The notes under the pieces were generated by a model. It was not told the origin of the DNA. It saw nothing but the letters and a program-made list of their open reading frames with translations, and searched no databases. Below, piece after piece: positions 18,494 through 38,481 of a stretch of 56,462 nt of DNA; position 1 is the first letter of the stretch; each line of letters opens with the position of its first letter. The translations under genes were made by a program, and so were the position numbers. The stretch is from Rhodococcus jostii NBRC 16295 (GTDB lineage: Bacteria; Actinomycetota; Actinomycetes; Mycobacteriales; Mycobacteriaceae): NCBI RefSeq assembly GCF_001894825.1, contig NZ_BCWY01000064.1:1-56462 (forward strand), read 5' to 3'.

Positions 18494-18536
18494 GTCATTC
18501 ACTCAGATGACAGTGCGCGTCATTCACGCAAATGAC
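18494..18536 (+). promoter_or_regulatory. Two tandem palindromic operator-like sites
   Basis: Two 18-base elements of the form GTCATTCAC(T/G)CA(G/A)ATGAC lie at 18494-18511 and 18519-18536, 25 bases centre to centre. The second is a perfect GTCATT-N6-AATGAC inverted repeat; the first is one base off. The spacing of about 2.4 helical turns puts both on nearly the same face of DNA. They stand 110 bases upstream of the zinc-ribbon membrane protein and about 260 bases from mini-ORF 1 on the other strand, so they may serve either side. The XRE protein at 19200 is a possible binder. Confidence 0.55.
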
Positions 18537-18645
18537 GCCTACGGCCGGATAGCGAGAGCGCCGCAGGACCTGTCCCCTACGTCTGATTTGATACGCCACG
18601 AAGAGGCTCTCCTCTTCGTCTCACCTGATTCGAGGAGTGCTCCAA

Positions 18646-18963
18646 ATGACGGTCGTGCTGAGCTTCTACGTTGTCGTCGCTGTTGTCTGCGCCGGGATTT
18701 CCGCAGCGATCGCCAACAAGAAGAACCGGGACACGCTGGGCTTCCTCGTCATCGGATTCCTCTTCGGTCCGATCGGCGTCCTCGTCTCGGCCGTTGTTGC
18801 ACAAGGGCGCGCGCCTGCACCCGAAGGATTTGTTGCGGTCACCTGCCCTCGTTGCAACACCGACCAAAACGTCACCAGGGACGAGCCGAAATTCGAGTGC
18901 TACCAGTGCAAAACCGAATCCCGCGTAATGGAAGCGGGTGGCGACATCGTGGTCAAGCGTTAA
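18646..18963 (+). CDS. Small membrane protein with C-terminal zinc ribbon
   Basis: The product has 105 residues from ATG 18646 (GAGGA nine bases upstream); a GTG at 18637 is less likely. Residues 1-22 form a transmembrane helix (VVLSFYVVVAVVCAGISAAI). A short loop NKKNRDT leads to a second helix (LGFLVIGFLFGPIGVLVSAV, about 29-49). The cytoplasmic tail has two CxxC knuckles, CPRCNTD and CYQCKTE, spaced as in a one-metal zinc ribbon, and ends in VVKR. Such proteins are often of unknown role. Between Hachiman and the XRE/SecB-like pair it could be a membrane effector or sensor, by context only. Confidence 0.72.
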   Translation: MTVVLSFYVVVAVVCAGISAAIANKKNRDTLGFLVIGFLFGPIGVLVSAVVAQGRAPAPEGFVAVTCPRCNTDQNVTRDEPKFECYQCKTESRVMEAGGDIVVKR

Positions 18964-19199
18964 GCACGCATTGAGTCAGGCGGTCGGCGGGAGAGCCAAA
19001 GGCGGAAGGCACCCGAGGAGGAAAGCAGCGAGATTTCCGCCTGTCTTTCTCGAAACGCCGACCACGATGTGGCGGGACATCCACTCGTGCGAGGAGCAGG
19101 AACCGCCGCGGTATCGGCGAACGAGGGACCCACTCCTGCTATTCTTGCGTTATAAGTCAAAGCAGCAGGTCAGGCCAATGCAGAGGGAGGTGCGTAGCG

Positions 19200-19640
19200 A
19201 TGATTCCGGGGATGGAGAACACCGATGCGACGGACCTTCTTGGCGTCGACCTCGCACGCGCCCAGAACCAACTGGTCCGGCGACTACGGGAACGGCGAGT
19301 CGAACTCGGGCTCTCCGCATCACAGGTTGCCGAACGCATGGATGTCGACCCTAGCGTGGTGTCGAGATTCGAACGGGGCGGAACCAACGCGACCTTCGCC
19401 ACTATCCGGCGTTACGCGAAAGCGGTCGAGGCGATGGTGACCTATGAGGTCTGCTCGCGGGAGGAGCATCGAACGAAGACGGTGGGCGCACGGACCGACG
19501 CGCTCATGGCGACCTGGTCTGCTGGCGAGGTAGAGGACCCAGCGATGAGTGCGGCGACGAAACTGCCTGTTCCGTCGGCCACCGTGCTGCACCGCGAGTT
19601 CTCGCCGCATGCTTTCCCGCCTGCGACTAAGTCCGCATGA
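19200..19640 (+). CDS. XRE-family HTH protein, antitoxin/regulator-like
   Basis: ATG 19200 is preceded by a strong GAGGGAGG at nine bases. The product has 146 residues. Residues 25-84 form an XRE/HipB-type HTH (LRERRVELGLSASQVAERMD, then PSVVSRFERGG). After this comes a tail of about 60 residues, rich in Ser/Thr/Ala, ending with an aromatic patch LHREFSPHAFPP near the C-terminus. The TGA overlaps the ATG of the SecB-like gene. In the mycobacterial HigB-HigA-SecB system, the antitoxin has a C-terminal chaperone-addiction tail of this general kind. Here no toxin gene precedes it, so a plain regulator, perhaps of BREX, is also possible. Confidence 0.75.
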   Translation: MIPGMENTDATDLLGVDLARAQNQLVRRLRERRVELGLSASQVAERMDVDPSVVSRFERGGTNATFATIRRYAKAVEAMVTYEVCSREEHRTKTVGARTDALMATWSAGEVEDPAMSAATKLPVPSATVLHREFSPHAFPPATKSA

Positions 19641-20074
19641 CCGCTCAGCTCACAGCGCTCACACTGCGCCACGTCGATCCCGCGAAGCTCCTACTCGAAC
19701 GTGACTACCCGCAGAACGATGCGCCGCCTTCCTGGTATGAGGGAATGTCCGAAGGTTCGGCGACAGTGCGTGGATGGACCAACGGAAGCGTTCTCGCGAC
19801 GCTGGAAACACGGTTCCATCGCCCCGACCTCATGTACGTCGGGGTGGCGGTGACCGGCCTCTACGCGAACGACGAGCAGGCGGCGCAAGGCCATCAAGGA
19901 GACGTGGACTCCTCGACACTCGACGAGGCCACCGACGATGAGAAGTCGGCGTTCATCGAGCAGGCCCTGATCGATCTCTACCCGATGTTGCGCGCTGAAC
20001 TGCAGATTCTGTCGGGTCGCTTCAGCGGAATTCCGGGTATCTCACTCCAGCCGACCCCGTCACTGAATAGCTGA
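19637..20074 (+). CDS. SecB-like chaperone
   Basis: The product has 145 residues and overlaps the XRE gene by ATGA. The pattern fits the SecB fold as seen in actinobacterial SecB-like proteins: beta strands ending in TLETRFHRPDLMYVGVAVTG, an acidic loop, then the long helix FIEQALIDLYPMLRAELQIL, followed by SGRFSGIPGISLQPTP, like the RFGFPPLxLPPI end of SecB. Actinobacteria usually lack general SecB; their SecB-like proteins are known as dedicated chaperones of antitoxins (Rv1957 in Mycobacterium tuberculosis). Assignment rests on pattern recognition. It lies 71 bases before pglW on the same strand. Confidence 0.6.
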   Translation: MTAQLTALTLRHVDPAKLLLERDYPQNDAPPSWYEGMSEGSATVRGWTNGSVLATLETRFHRPDLMYVGVAVTGLYANDEQAAQGHQGDVDSSTLDEATDDEKSAFIEQALIDLYPMLRAELQILSGRFSGIPGISLQPTPSLNS

Positions 20075-20145
20075 CCGCATGTCCCACACAACTTTCCGCG
20101 ACCCCATGCCCGGCCGCGACTTAGACCCGAGAAGTAGGCGGTGAC

Positions 20146-23100
20146 GTGGCGACGCAGGACGATCGTTGGATCGAGGTCTCGAAGTCGGCCTTTGCGCACG
20201 AAACCGCAGGGCTCGAGATGCTTCGGGGCCTGATGCCGAGTGCCTCCCCATACCGGGCGTGGACCAACTTCGAGTTCATGGACAACCACGGCCAGTGGCA
20301 TGAGGTCGATGCCCTGGTCTTGGGCCGGCGGCGTCTGCATCTGGTCGAGCTCAAACACTTCACGGGCCTGCTGCGGGGCACGGAGACGAGCTGGGTGCGC
20401 ACCACCCTGTCCGGCAAGACCCGCACCCAGCGGTCGCCCCTGCTGATCACCCGCCGCAAGGCGCAGCGATTGGCGACGCGGATCGAGGAGGAGGCCCGCA
20501 AGGTTGCGCGGGAGTACGACCTCAACGAAGAAAAGGTCCGTCGAGCGCTGCCGTTCGTGCAGGAGTCGGTCTTCCTGCATGGTTCGCCGTTCCGCACCGA
20601 TCTTCCGGAGCTCGCGAAATCGAGCCTGTTCGGCCCCGACGGCGCCGAGGGTGAGACGGGTCTGCCCGGCATTTCCACGCGCGTGCTCGAGCCCCCGACC
20701 GGCACCCGGCAGGTCGACGAGGACCTCAGCGTCATCATCGCGTTGGCGCTCAAGAACCTCGGCATCGCGCGGCGCACCGAACGTGATGCCGGGTCGTGGA
20801 CGATCACCGGCACACCGCTGGCCACCGGTGAGGACTGGCAGGAGTGGGCGGCCACCCACAAGGGCACCGACGAGCACGGCCGGGCCCGGATCGTCTCGTT
20901 CCGCCGCGGCACCCCGTCCCATGCGCGGGCCGCGGCGCACCGGCGGATGCAGCGTGAGTACTCCCTGCTCAGCTCGCTGCGGCACGAGTCGATCGTGGTG
21001 CCGCGGGATCTGGTGCAGGACGACGACGGCAACACCGTCCTGGTCTATCCGGAAACGCCCGGGTTCGAGCCGCTGGATCTGGCATTGGCGACGCGCACAC
21101 TCACCGCGGAGCAGCAGCTGCTGATCCTGACGCAGATCGCCGAGGCGCTGGCCTACGCGCACCGAAACCACGTCGCGCATCGCGGACTCGGGCCCAGCAC
21201 CGTCCTGATCGACACCGACGCCCTCGACGTCGACACCGTCAGGGTCCGCCTCACCGACTGGTCGTGGGCGGGCCGCGTGCACACCGGCGACACCCGTTCG
21301 GCGACGATGCTGGGGACCTCCGTCGCACCGGGCGGCGCCCCGGCGGACGAGGTGTATCAGGCGCCGGAGGATCGGTGGGCCGCGGACGCCGACCGGTTGG
21401 CGTTGGACGTGTTCTCCCTCGGTGCGCTGGCCTACTTCCTGCTCTCGGGTGGTCAGGCCCCGGCCCGTGATCGTGCGGCGCTGCTCGAACGGCTGCGGCA
21501 GGAACAGGGCCTGGACCTGGCGGCCGCGGAGGGCCGGTTCGTCGACGAGCGACTGCGCGCCCTGGTGTTGCATGCGACGCAGCCCTCGGTGTCCAAGCGG
21601 GTGGAGGCGGACAAGAAGACGGGCCGCCCCGGATTCGGGGCACACCAGTTGGCCACAGCGTTGGCTGAATACGGGCACGACCGGCAGCTGACCCCGCAGA
21701 CACCGGAACCCGATCCGCTCAATCCGGCCCCCGGGGGCCTGCTCAGCGGCCGGTTCGAGGTGGTCCGGGTCCTCGGCGCCGGCTCCACCGCCCGCGGGGT
21801 ACTGGTCACCGACCGCGACCACGACGACAAGTTGCGAGTCCTCAAGGTAGGCCTGGACGAGAGCGCCACCGCCCGGCTCCGAGACGAGGCGCAGGTACTC
21901 ACGCAGCTGGCGGCCCAATCCCCGCCGGTCTCGGGTGTGGTCGAACTGATAGAAGGTCCCCTGCAGCTGGCAGCGCGGCGCACCGCGCTGCTGCTGAGCA
22001 ACTGCGGCGAGCAGACCCTCGCCGACGTGGTGCGCTACACCCCGCTCGGGGAGGCGCAGCTGCGCACCTGGGGTCTCGAGCTGCTCGACGCGGTGGTGGC
22101 GTTGGATTCGGCTGGCATCACGCACCGCGACATCAAGCCATCAAATCTCGGGCTGTCCCGTCAGGAGGGCAAGTCCCGGTCGGCGAAGGCACGGTTGGCG
22201 CTGTTCGACTTCTCACTCTCGCGTGCCCCGGTGGAGCAGCTCGACGCCGGCACCCCGCCGTACCGGGATCCGTTCCTGGGAACGGGGATTCGTACCGCCT
22301 ACGATTCGGCAGCGGAACGCTATTCGGCGGCAGTGGTGCTGTACGAGATGGCCACGGCCACCACCCCCACCTACGGGGACGGAATGAGCGATCCGCGGGT
22401 GCTCGACGACGACGTGTCGGTCACGCCGGAGGATTTCACCGCGGGCGGGCTGTCGCGCACCCGCGCCGAGGCCCTTTCCGGGTTCTTCCGCACCGCTCTC
22501 GCGCGCAACGTCAAGGATCGGTTCGACACCGCCGCCGCGATGCGGCAGGCGTGGGCGGAGGTATTCAAGGCCCAGGCCACCGAACCGACCACCGAGGCAA
22601 AGCCGCCGAAACCGGAACCCACACCGGCGCCGCCGATCGCCGAGACATACACCTCCCTTGGGGCGCTGGCAGCCGAGTTCGCCCGGGCTGCAGGCAGCAA
22701 ACCGACTGCGGTGCGCCGGCAGGTGGTCGAGCTGGTCCTCGGCACGCACGCGCAGAGCCCGGACGATCCGTTCGTCACCTACCAGGTGCTGGCGCCGCTG
22801 GCCGGGGTGTCATCGGGGCGGATCGCACAGATTTTCGGCGAGTTCACCGACCTGTGGGCGAAGAACCCGCAGTTGTCCGCAACGGTGCGAGAGCTGTACG
22901 GGCGTGGTCAGGCACTGCTCGAATCCTCCGGCGGCGCCACGACCCCGGACCTGCTGGCCCGCGAGCTCGCCAGCGTACTGGCCACCGACGGTGTGGCCGA
23001 TCCCCAACGCATCTCCCTCGGTGTGGTGCGGTTGCTGCTCGCGTCCGCACCGGCGACAGCCGCCGATACCGAACCGGGCACCGACACAACGCTGCACCTC

Positions 23101-24260
23101 GTGCGCCGGCACGGGTCGGGCACGGTCGCGATGATCTCGACCGCGGCGGTGCCGCGCAAGCTCCCCGCTGCGTTGGCGGCGGGCGCGGAGAAGCTGGTCG
23201 ACGAGGCCCTCGCGCAGGGTTCGCTGCTAGTGACGCCCGCCCAGTCGGAGCTGCCGCTGCGCGCGGCGGCCGCGGCAGTGCTCGATGTGGCACCCGCGGA
23301 GGTGGAGATCCCCGGGCACGCGCTGCTGCGGATCGCCTCGACCGCATCGACCGAGGTCGCCCTGTCGGCGCGGGACGAGCTGCATGCCGGCGCCCTGCCG
23401 ATCGGCGAGGCGTTGAAGATGCTGCTGCGCGGGTTGTCGACGTCCGACTCGTTCAACCGCGCTGAGCTGGAAACACGCGTCGCGGCGCGGTTCCCGGCGT
23501 TGACGAAGTCGTTGCCGCGGCGCCCGGAACTGGACGCGGTGGTGCAATCGATAGTTCCGGACATCCGCTGGAACGAGGCCGCGATCCGCTACCAGTTCGA
23601 CAATGTCGAATCCCCGGCTTCGTATGTGCCGACGCGGCACACCCGCACCGCACCGATGCCACAGCGCAGCCGCGGCACCACCGACACCGAGTTCGTGTTG
23701 GCGTCGAGCGTGCGGGAGCACACCTTCCGGGCGCTGGGGGTGCCGATGGGAAGCTCCGACGCGGTGGCCGCGGCGCTGGCAGCCCGGTTCGGAGCACGCC
23801 ACCTCGACGTGACCGAGCTGCTGCTCGGGGAGTTGCACCGACGCGCCGAGACGGCGGGCATTCCGTGGGAGGTGATCCTCGCCGCGGACGCAGGTGCCGC
23901 GACCGATCGCGAAGGACTGAAGGGCTTTGTTTCACAGGCCATTCCGGCACTGGTCGACGCAGTGAATGCGGCGGGCGGGCCGGTGGTGTTGACGGACCTT
24001 TCGACGCTGGCCGCGTACGGGCACCTGCACGTCGTGCGCGAGTGGGCGGATCTGACGTCACCGCCGCCGCACGCGGTGTGGGCGCTGGTGCCGCAGCCGG
24101 AGGAGTCGGGTGGCCGACCGGGTGCGCGGGTGGACGGCACCGCGCTGCCGCTCAACAGTCCGGAACAGTTCGTGCAGGTGGACGAGATCGAGGTGACCGC
24201 CCTCCTGGCCGCCGCTCAGTCCACCGACGGTTCAGATGAAAATACGAAGGAGCACGTCTG

Positions 24261-24261
<1 letters not shown>
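20146..24261 (+). CDS. pglW: BREX-2 kinase PglW with N-terminal NERD domain
   Basis: The product has 1371 residues from GTG 20146. N-terminal NERD domain: EVDALVLGRRRLHLVELKHF, with D55, E68 and K70 as a PD-(D/E)xK-like set. First kinase-like domain (about 255-510): its catalytic loop reads HRGLGPS (H345-R346-G347) and its DFG position DWS, so it lacks the catalytic Asp. Second kinase domain (about 530-800): LGAGSTARGVL glycine loop, VLKVG lysine, HRDIKPSNLG with D662, and FDFSLSR, so it should be active. A helical C-terminal half follows. PglW is the Ser/Thr kinase of the phage growth limitation/BREX-2 system. It starts a six-gene operon; its TGA overlaps the pglX ATG. Confidence 0.93.
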
Positions 24262-34505
<10,244 letters not shown>

Positions 34506-34509
<4 letters not shown>

Positions 34510-35798
34510 GCCTGTCCCCCGTCCGGCGGCGCGAAATTCTGCAGGCGCTGCGGCAAGGCACCGTCCCCTCCGGCAACCTCGACGTCCTCGCGGTCGGGAT
34601 CGACAAATTCGCCCCCACCGTGACCGAGGACCTCGACGCCGTCGCCGCGGGCGGGGCGTTGTTCAAAGCGGTCCGCGGCGAATACGGCTCCGGTAAAACG
34701 TTCTTCGCCCGGTGGGCGGCGCAGCAGGCGATGCGCCGCGGCCTCGCCGTCGCCGAGGTACAGGTCAGCGAGCTCGAAACACCCCTGCACAAACTCGAAA
34801 CCGTCTACCGCCGCACCACCGAATCGCTGCGCACCTCCGCGTTCGCGCCGTCGGCGTTCCGCAGCGTCCTCGACGCCTGGCTGTACGGCGTCGAAGAGGA
34901 CGCGGCCGCCGCGGCCGGCACCTCCGAGGCCACCGCCGAACAAGTCGAAGCGTTACTCGAGTCCCGGCTCGCCGGCGTGGCCACCGCCACCCCCGTGTAC
35001 CCGATGGTGCTGCGCGCCTACCGCGCCGCCCTCGAGCAGGGCGACGCCGCCACCGCCGACGCCCTGGTCGCCTGGCTGGGCGGGCAACCCCACGTCGGCG
35101 CCGCCGCCAAACGCGCCGCGGGGGTACGCCAGGACGTCGACCACTTCCTGGCCATGGGCTTTCTGCAGGGGCTCCTCGCAGTCCTCAAAGGCGCCCGCCA
35201 CCCCGGGCTGCTGCTGGTGATCGACGAGGTCGAAACCCTGCAGCGGATGCGATCCGACAGCCGCGCGAAGGCGCTCAATGCGTTGCGTCAGTGGATCGAC
35301 GAACTCGACTCGGGCCGCTACCCCGGCTTGTACCTGCTGATCACCGGAACCCCGGCGTTCTTCGACGGCCGCCTCGGTGTCCAATCATTGCCGCCGCTCG
35401 CGCAGCGCCTGCACACCGACTTCACCACCGACGCCCGATTCGACAACCCCCGCGCCCCGCAGATTCGGTTGGTGGGTTTCGACTTCGATCGCCTCGTCGA
35501 AGTGGGGGTGCGGGTCCGCGACGTGTTCGCCGACGGCTCCGAGGCGGGCGCTCGCATCCGCACCGTCGTCGACGACGCGTATCTTGCGTCGCTGGCCCAT
35601 GCGGTCGCCGGCAAGCTCGGCGGCAAGGTCGGGATTTCGCCGAGACTGTTCCTCAAAAAGTTGGTGCTCGACGTCCTCGACCGGGTCGAGCAGTTCCCCG
35701 ACTTCGACCCCCGCCAGCACTACGCACTCACCCTGAGCTCCGAGGAGATGACCGACACCGAGCGTCAGGCCGTCACCGCCGACGAGGTGGAACTGTGA
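34506..35798 (+). CDS. brxD: BREX ATP-binding protein BrxD
   Basis: The product has 430 residues from GTG 34506, chosen because it overlaps the pglZ stop; the frame open from 34014 lies within pglZ. Walker A is GEYGSGKT with K64, and Walker B is GLLLVIDEVETLQR. Downstream, YLLITGTPAFFDG is a sensor-like strand. The C-terminal half includes APQIRLVGFDFDRLVEVGVR and a helical end. BrxD is a P-loop ATPase typical of type 2 and related BREX, always next to the BrxHI helicase. The stop overlaps brxHI by GTGA. Confidence 0.92.
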
Positions 35799-37918
35799 CA
35801 CCGGCGGAACCCACCGGCGGGTTCGACCTGCTCAGTCCGATCATCCAACACCACGTCGTCAACTCACTCGGCTGGCACGGGCTTCGACCGCTCCAGGACG
35901 AGGCGGTGGCACCCATCGCCGCCGGCTCCGACGCGATCCTGCTGGCCCCCACGGCCGGCGGCAAAACCGAGGCGGCGATGTTCCCGCTGCTGAGCCGGAT
36001 GGAATCGCAGCGCTGGACCGGAATCTCCGTGCTCTACATCTGCCCACTCAAAGCCCTCCTGAACAACCTGCAACCACGGATCGCCGGCTACTCGGACTGG
36101 CTGGGGCGACAGACCGCCACCTGGCATGGGGACGTGAGCTCGTCCGCTCGCGGCCGCGTCAAGAGTGAACGCCCCGATATCCTGCTCACCACCCCTGAGT
36201 CGCTCGAGTCGATGCTGGTATCCGAAAGCGTCGACGCCGCAATGTTGCTCGACGGCCTCCAAGCTGTCGTGGTCGACGAGGTCCACGCCTTCGCCGGAGA
36301 CGACCGCGGTTGGCATCTGCTCGCCGTCCTGGCGCGCATCGAAAACCTGCTCGGGCGCCGGCTGCAGCGCATCGGCATGTCCGCCACCGTCGGCAACCCC
36401 GACGAGCTACTCGGCTGGCTGCAAGGCGGCGGCACGAAGTCGGGCCGCGTGATCGCCCCCAGCGTCGGAGACAATGCTGCGATCGTCCCCGACATCACCG
36501 TCGACTCGGTGGGCAGCGTCGAGAACGCCGCGAAAGTCATCGCCACCCTCCACGCGGGCGAGAAACGCCTCGTCTTCGTCGACTCCCGCAGGGGCGCCGA
36601 AGAGCTCGGCGGCGCCCTGCGCGAACGTGGGATCACCACCTTCGTCTCCCATTCGTCGCTGTCCGCCGCCGAGCGGCGCGAATCCGAGCAGGCATTCGCC
36701 GAGGCCCGCGACTGCGTCATCGTCGCCACCTCCACCCTCGAACTCGGCATCGACGTCGGCGACCTCGACCGCGTCATCCAAATCAACGCACCCCGCACCG
36801 TCTCATCGTTTCTGCAGCGCCTCGGCCGCACCGGACGCCGCCCCGGGACCAGCCGCAACTGCCTGTTCCTGTGCATCACCGAGGACGCGGTACTCGACGC
36901 CCTCGGGATGTTGCAATGCTGGTCGACCGGATGGGTCGAGCCCGTCGTCGCGACGCCCGAGCCGCGGCACATCGCGGCGCAACAGATCCTTGCCGCAGCG
37001 TTGCAGACCCGCCGGGTGCCGCTGGCGGACTGGCAACACGGCTGGGGATCGCTGCCGCTCTTCGATCAGACCGCACCACAAATCATGGAGCACATGCTGG
37101 CCGAGGGGTTCCTCGAGCAGGACGCGGGGAGCGCGTTCATCGGACTCGAGGCCGAGAAGCACTTCGGCCGCCGCCATTTCATGGAACTGCTGGCAGTGTT
37201 CACCGCGGCACCGGAATTCACCGTCCTCGCCGGCCGCAACGAGATCGGCTCCATCGAGACCTCACTGCTCACCGAACAGGTCGAAGGCCCGCGCGTGCTG
37301 CTGCTCGGCGGCCGGTCCTGGCAGGTCACGCACATCGACTGGAAGCGGCGCCTCTGCTACGTCGAGGCCAGCACCATCACCGGGAAGGCGAAGTGGAGCT
37401 CGATCCCGGACGGCGCCTCGTTCGAGATCACCCGGGGAATCCGGGACGTCCTCCTCGGCGCGATACCGACCGGTGTCACCCTCACCCGGCGCGCGGTGGC
37501 ATCGCTGGACAGCATTCGAGATATTCGTGCCGAGACCGTTGCCGACGGAGCATTCATCATCGCCCGCGACGAACGGGACGACTGGAGGTGGTGGACCTGG
37601 GCCGGCGCGAAAGCGAACCGAACCCTCGGTGCCTGGATCCCGTCGCTGGTGGTCCCGCGGCAGATGTCCCGAGCCGATTCTCTTCGTCTCCACCGGGACC
37701 TGTCCGTGGCTGAGATCCGACAAGGATTGGCCGCGGCGCGCGCGGCGACCTCCAGTCGCCCGCTGCCTGCCGTCGACAACGGTGCGCTACGCGGACTGAA
37801 ATTCTCCGCCGCACTCCCCGAGGACCTTGCCCGGCGGACCCTGGCCGCGCGGCTGGTCAATGAGGGCGGGGCTCAGATCGCACTCGGCGAGGTGGCGAGG
37901 ATTTCGGGGACGAAGTGA
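35795..37918 (+). CDS. brxHI: BREX helicase BrxHI
   Basis: The product has 707 residues from GTG 35795. It is an Lhr-like superfamily 2 helicase: motif I LAPTAGGKTEAAMF (K57), motif Ia YICPLKALLNNLQPR, LLTTPESLESML, motif II DEVH (D161-H164), motif III GMSATVGNP, and motif VI QRLGRTGRRPG. The last 250 residues are outside the helicase core. It is the last gene of the BREX-2 operon. The long N-terminal extension open from 34712 lies in brxD and is not real. Sequence after the stop is decayed, marking the end of the island. Confidence 0.93.
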   Translation: MTPAEPTGGFDLLSPIIQHHVVNSLGWHGLRPLQDEAVAPIAAGSDAILLAPTAGGKTEAAMFPLLSRMESQRWTGISVLYICPLKALLNNLQPRIAGYSDWLGRQTATWHGDVSSSARGRVKSERPDILLTTPESLESMLVSESVDAAMLLDGLQAVVVDEVHAFAGDDRGWHLLAVLARIENLLGRRLQRIGMSATVGNPDELLGWLQGGGTKSGRVIAPSVGDNAAIVPDITVDSVGSVENAAKVIATLHAGEKRLVFVDSRRGAEELGGALRERGITTFVSHSSLSAAERRESEQAFAEARDCVIVATSTLELGIDVGDLDRVIQINAPRTVSSFLQRLGRTGRRPGTSRNCLFLCITEDAVLDALGMLQCWSTGWVEPVVATPEPRHIAAQQILAAALQTRRVPLADWQHGWGSLPLFDQTAPQIMEHMLAEGFLEQDAGSAFIGLEAEKHFGRRHFMELLAVFTAAPEFTVLAGRNEIGSIETSLLTEQVEGPRVLLLGGRSWQVTHIDWKRRLCYVEASTITGKAKWSSIPDGASFEITRGIRDVLLGAIPTGVTLTRRAVASLDSIRDIRAETVADGAFIIARDERDDWRWWTWAGAKANRTLGAWIPSLVVPRQMSRADSLRLHRDLSVAEIRQGLAAARAATSSRPLPAVDNGALRGLKFSAALPEDLARRTLAARLVNEGGAQIALGEVARISGTK

Positions 37919-37929
37919 CCGGTACATCC

Positions 37930-38150
37930 TCAGGCGCGTTGGCGCTGGCCGCGTGACCAGCCTTGATCCCCGTCACCTTTGACTTACCGGTTAAATGAAG
38001 GTGCTTGGTGCCGTTGGCGATATCACCACAGGCAGCGAGAGCGGGCGAACCAGTCCGGGCATCGAACAGCGTCCAGCGACTTTCCGAAGCGTGCCGTAGC
38101 CGAGGACGTCTTAATCCAGCCCTTGAGATGAAAACAGTCCTGGTACAGGT
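37930..38150 (-). pseudogene. Decayed remnant of an unknown protein
   Basis: On the minus strand, fragments in two frames read protein-like: QDCFHLKGWIKTSS, and, in another frame further along, LAACGDIANGTKHLHLTGKS. Together they resemble a class of hypothetical helical proteins with a QDxxHLKDW ... CxDxxNxxKH pattern, from memory. No start or intact frame remains. Confidence 0.4.
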
Positions 38151-38154
38151 GATA

Positions 38155-38237
38155 CCGAGATAGCGGCGCCCCTCGATCCACTCATCGTGTTGCTCGGCGA
38201 GGACGGCTCCGACGAGGCGGATCAACGCGGTGCGGTT
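38155..38237 (-). mobile_element. IS256-family transposase, C-terminal remnant
   Basis: On the minus strand a 28-residue stretch, NRTALIRLVGAVLAEQHDEW then IEGRRYLG, matches the conserved end of IS256/mutator-type transposases of actinobacteria. The rest of the transposase and the inverted repeats are not found. It is fused out of context to the decayed remnant that follows it. It marks past insertion at the downstream edge of the BREX operon. Confidence 0.6.
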
Positions 38238-38481
38238 CTCGTGGTGACAACACCACCACGACCGAACCCGATCAGGAGGTGACACCCGCGGAACCGCATA
38301 ACCCCACGAGGAGTCACGCGACGAACTCGTACACCACGCCCCGGGACTTGACCACCCTCGACCCGACATGCGTGCGGGTACCTAAACAGGCACCCCACCC
38401 CGCCGGATGGCCGGTCCGGATACGTCGGTGATCGCGAACTATGGAAGTGCCCGATCAGTTCTTCACCCGCTAGAGGCATCC
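38238..38481. other. Intergenic, no gene recognised
   Basis: No credible frame. It may include further decayed insertion-element sequence and the promoter of the next gene. Confidence 0.35.

Noticed and set aside
18968..19199. Toxin gene expected upstream of the XRE/SecB-like pair
   Set aside because: No frame with a ribosome binding site or HigB/RelE-like pattern is visible in either strand between the membrane protein and the XRE gene.
19978..22125. Minus-strand open frame of 715 codons opposite pglW
   Set aside because: It is an antisense shadow caused by high GC. The sequence is Arg/Gly/Gln-rich without motifs, while the plus strand has clear NERD and kinase motifs.
34712..35794. N-terminal extension of BrxHI to 1068 codons
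   Set aside because: It lies out of frame inside brxD and reads Arg-rich nonsense. GTG 35795 overlaps the brxD stop, as in the other junctions of the operon.
37983..38018. CACCTT ... AAGGTG as a terminator of the BREX operon
   Set aside because: The stem is only six base pairs with an 18-base loop, too weak to support.
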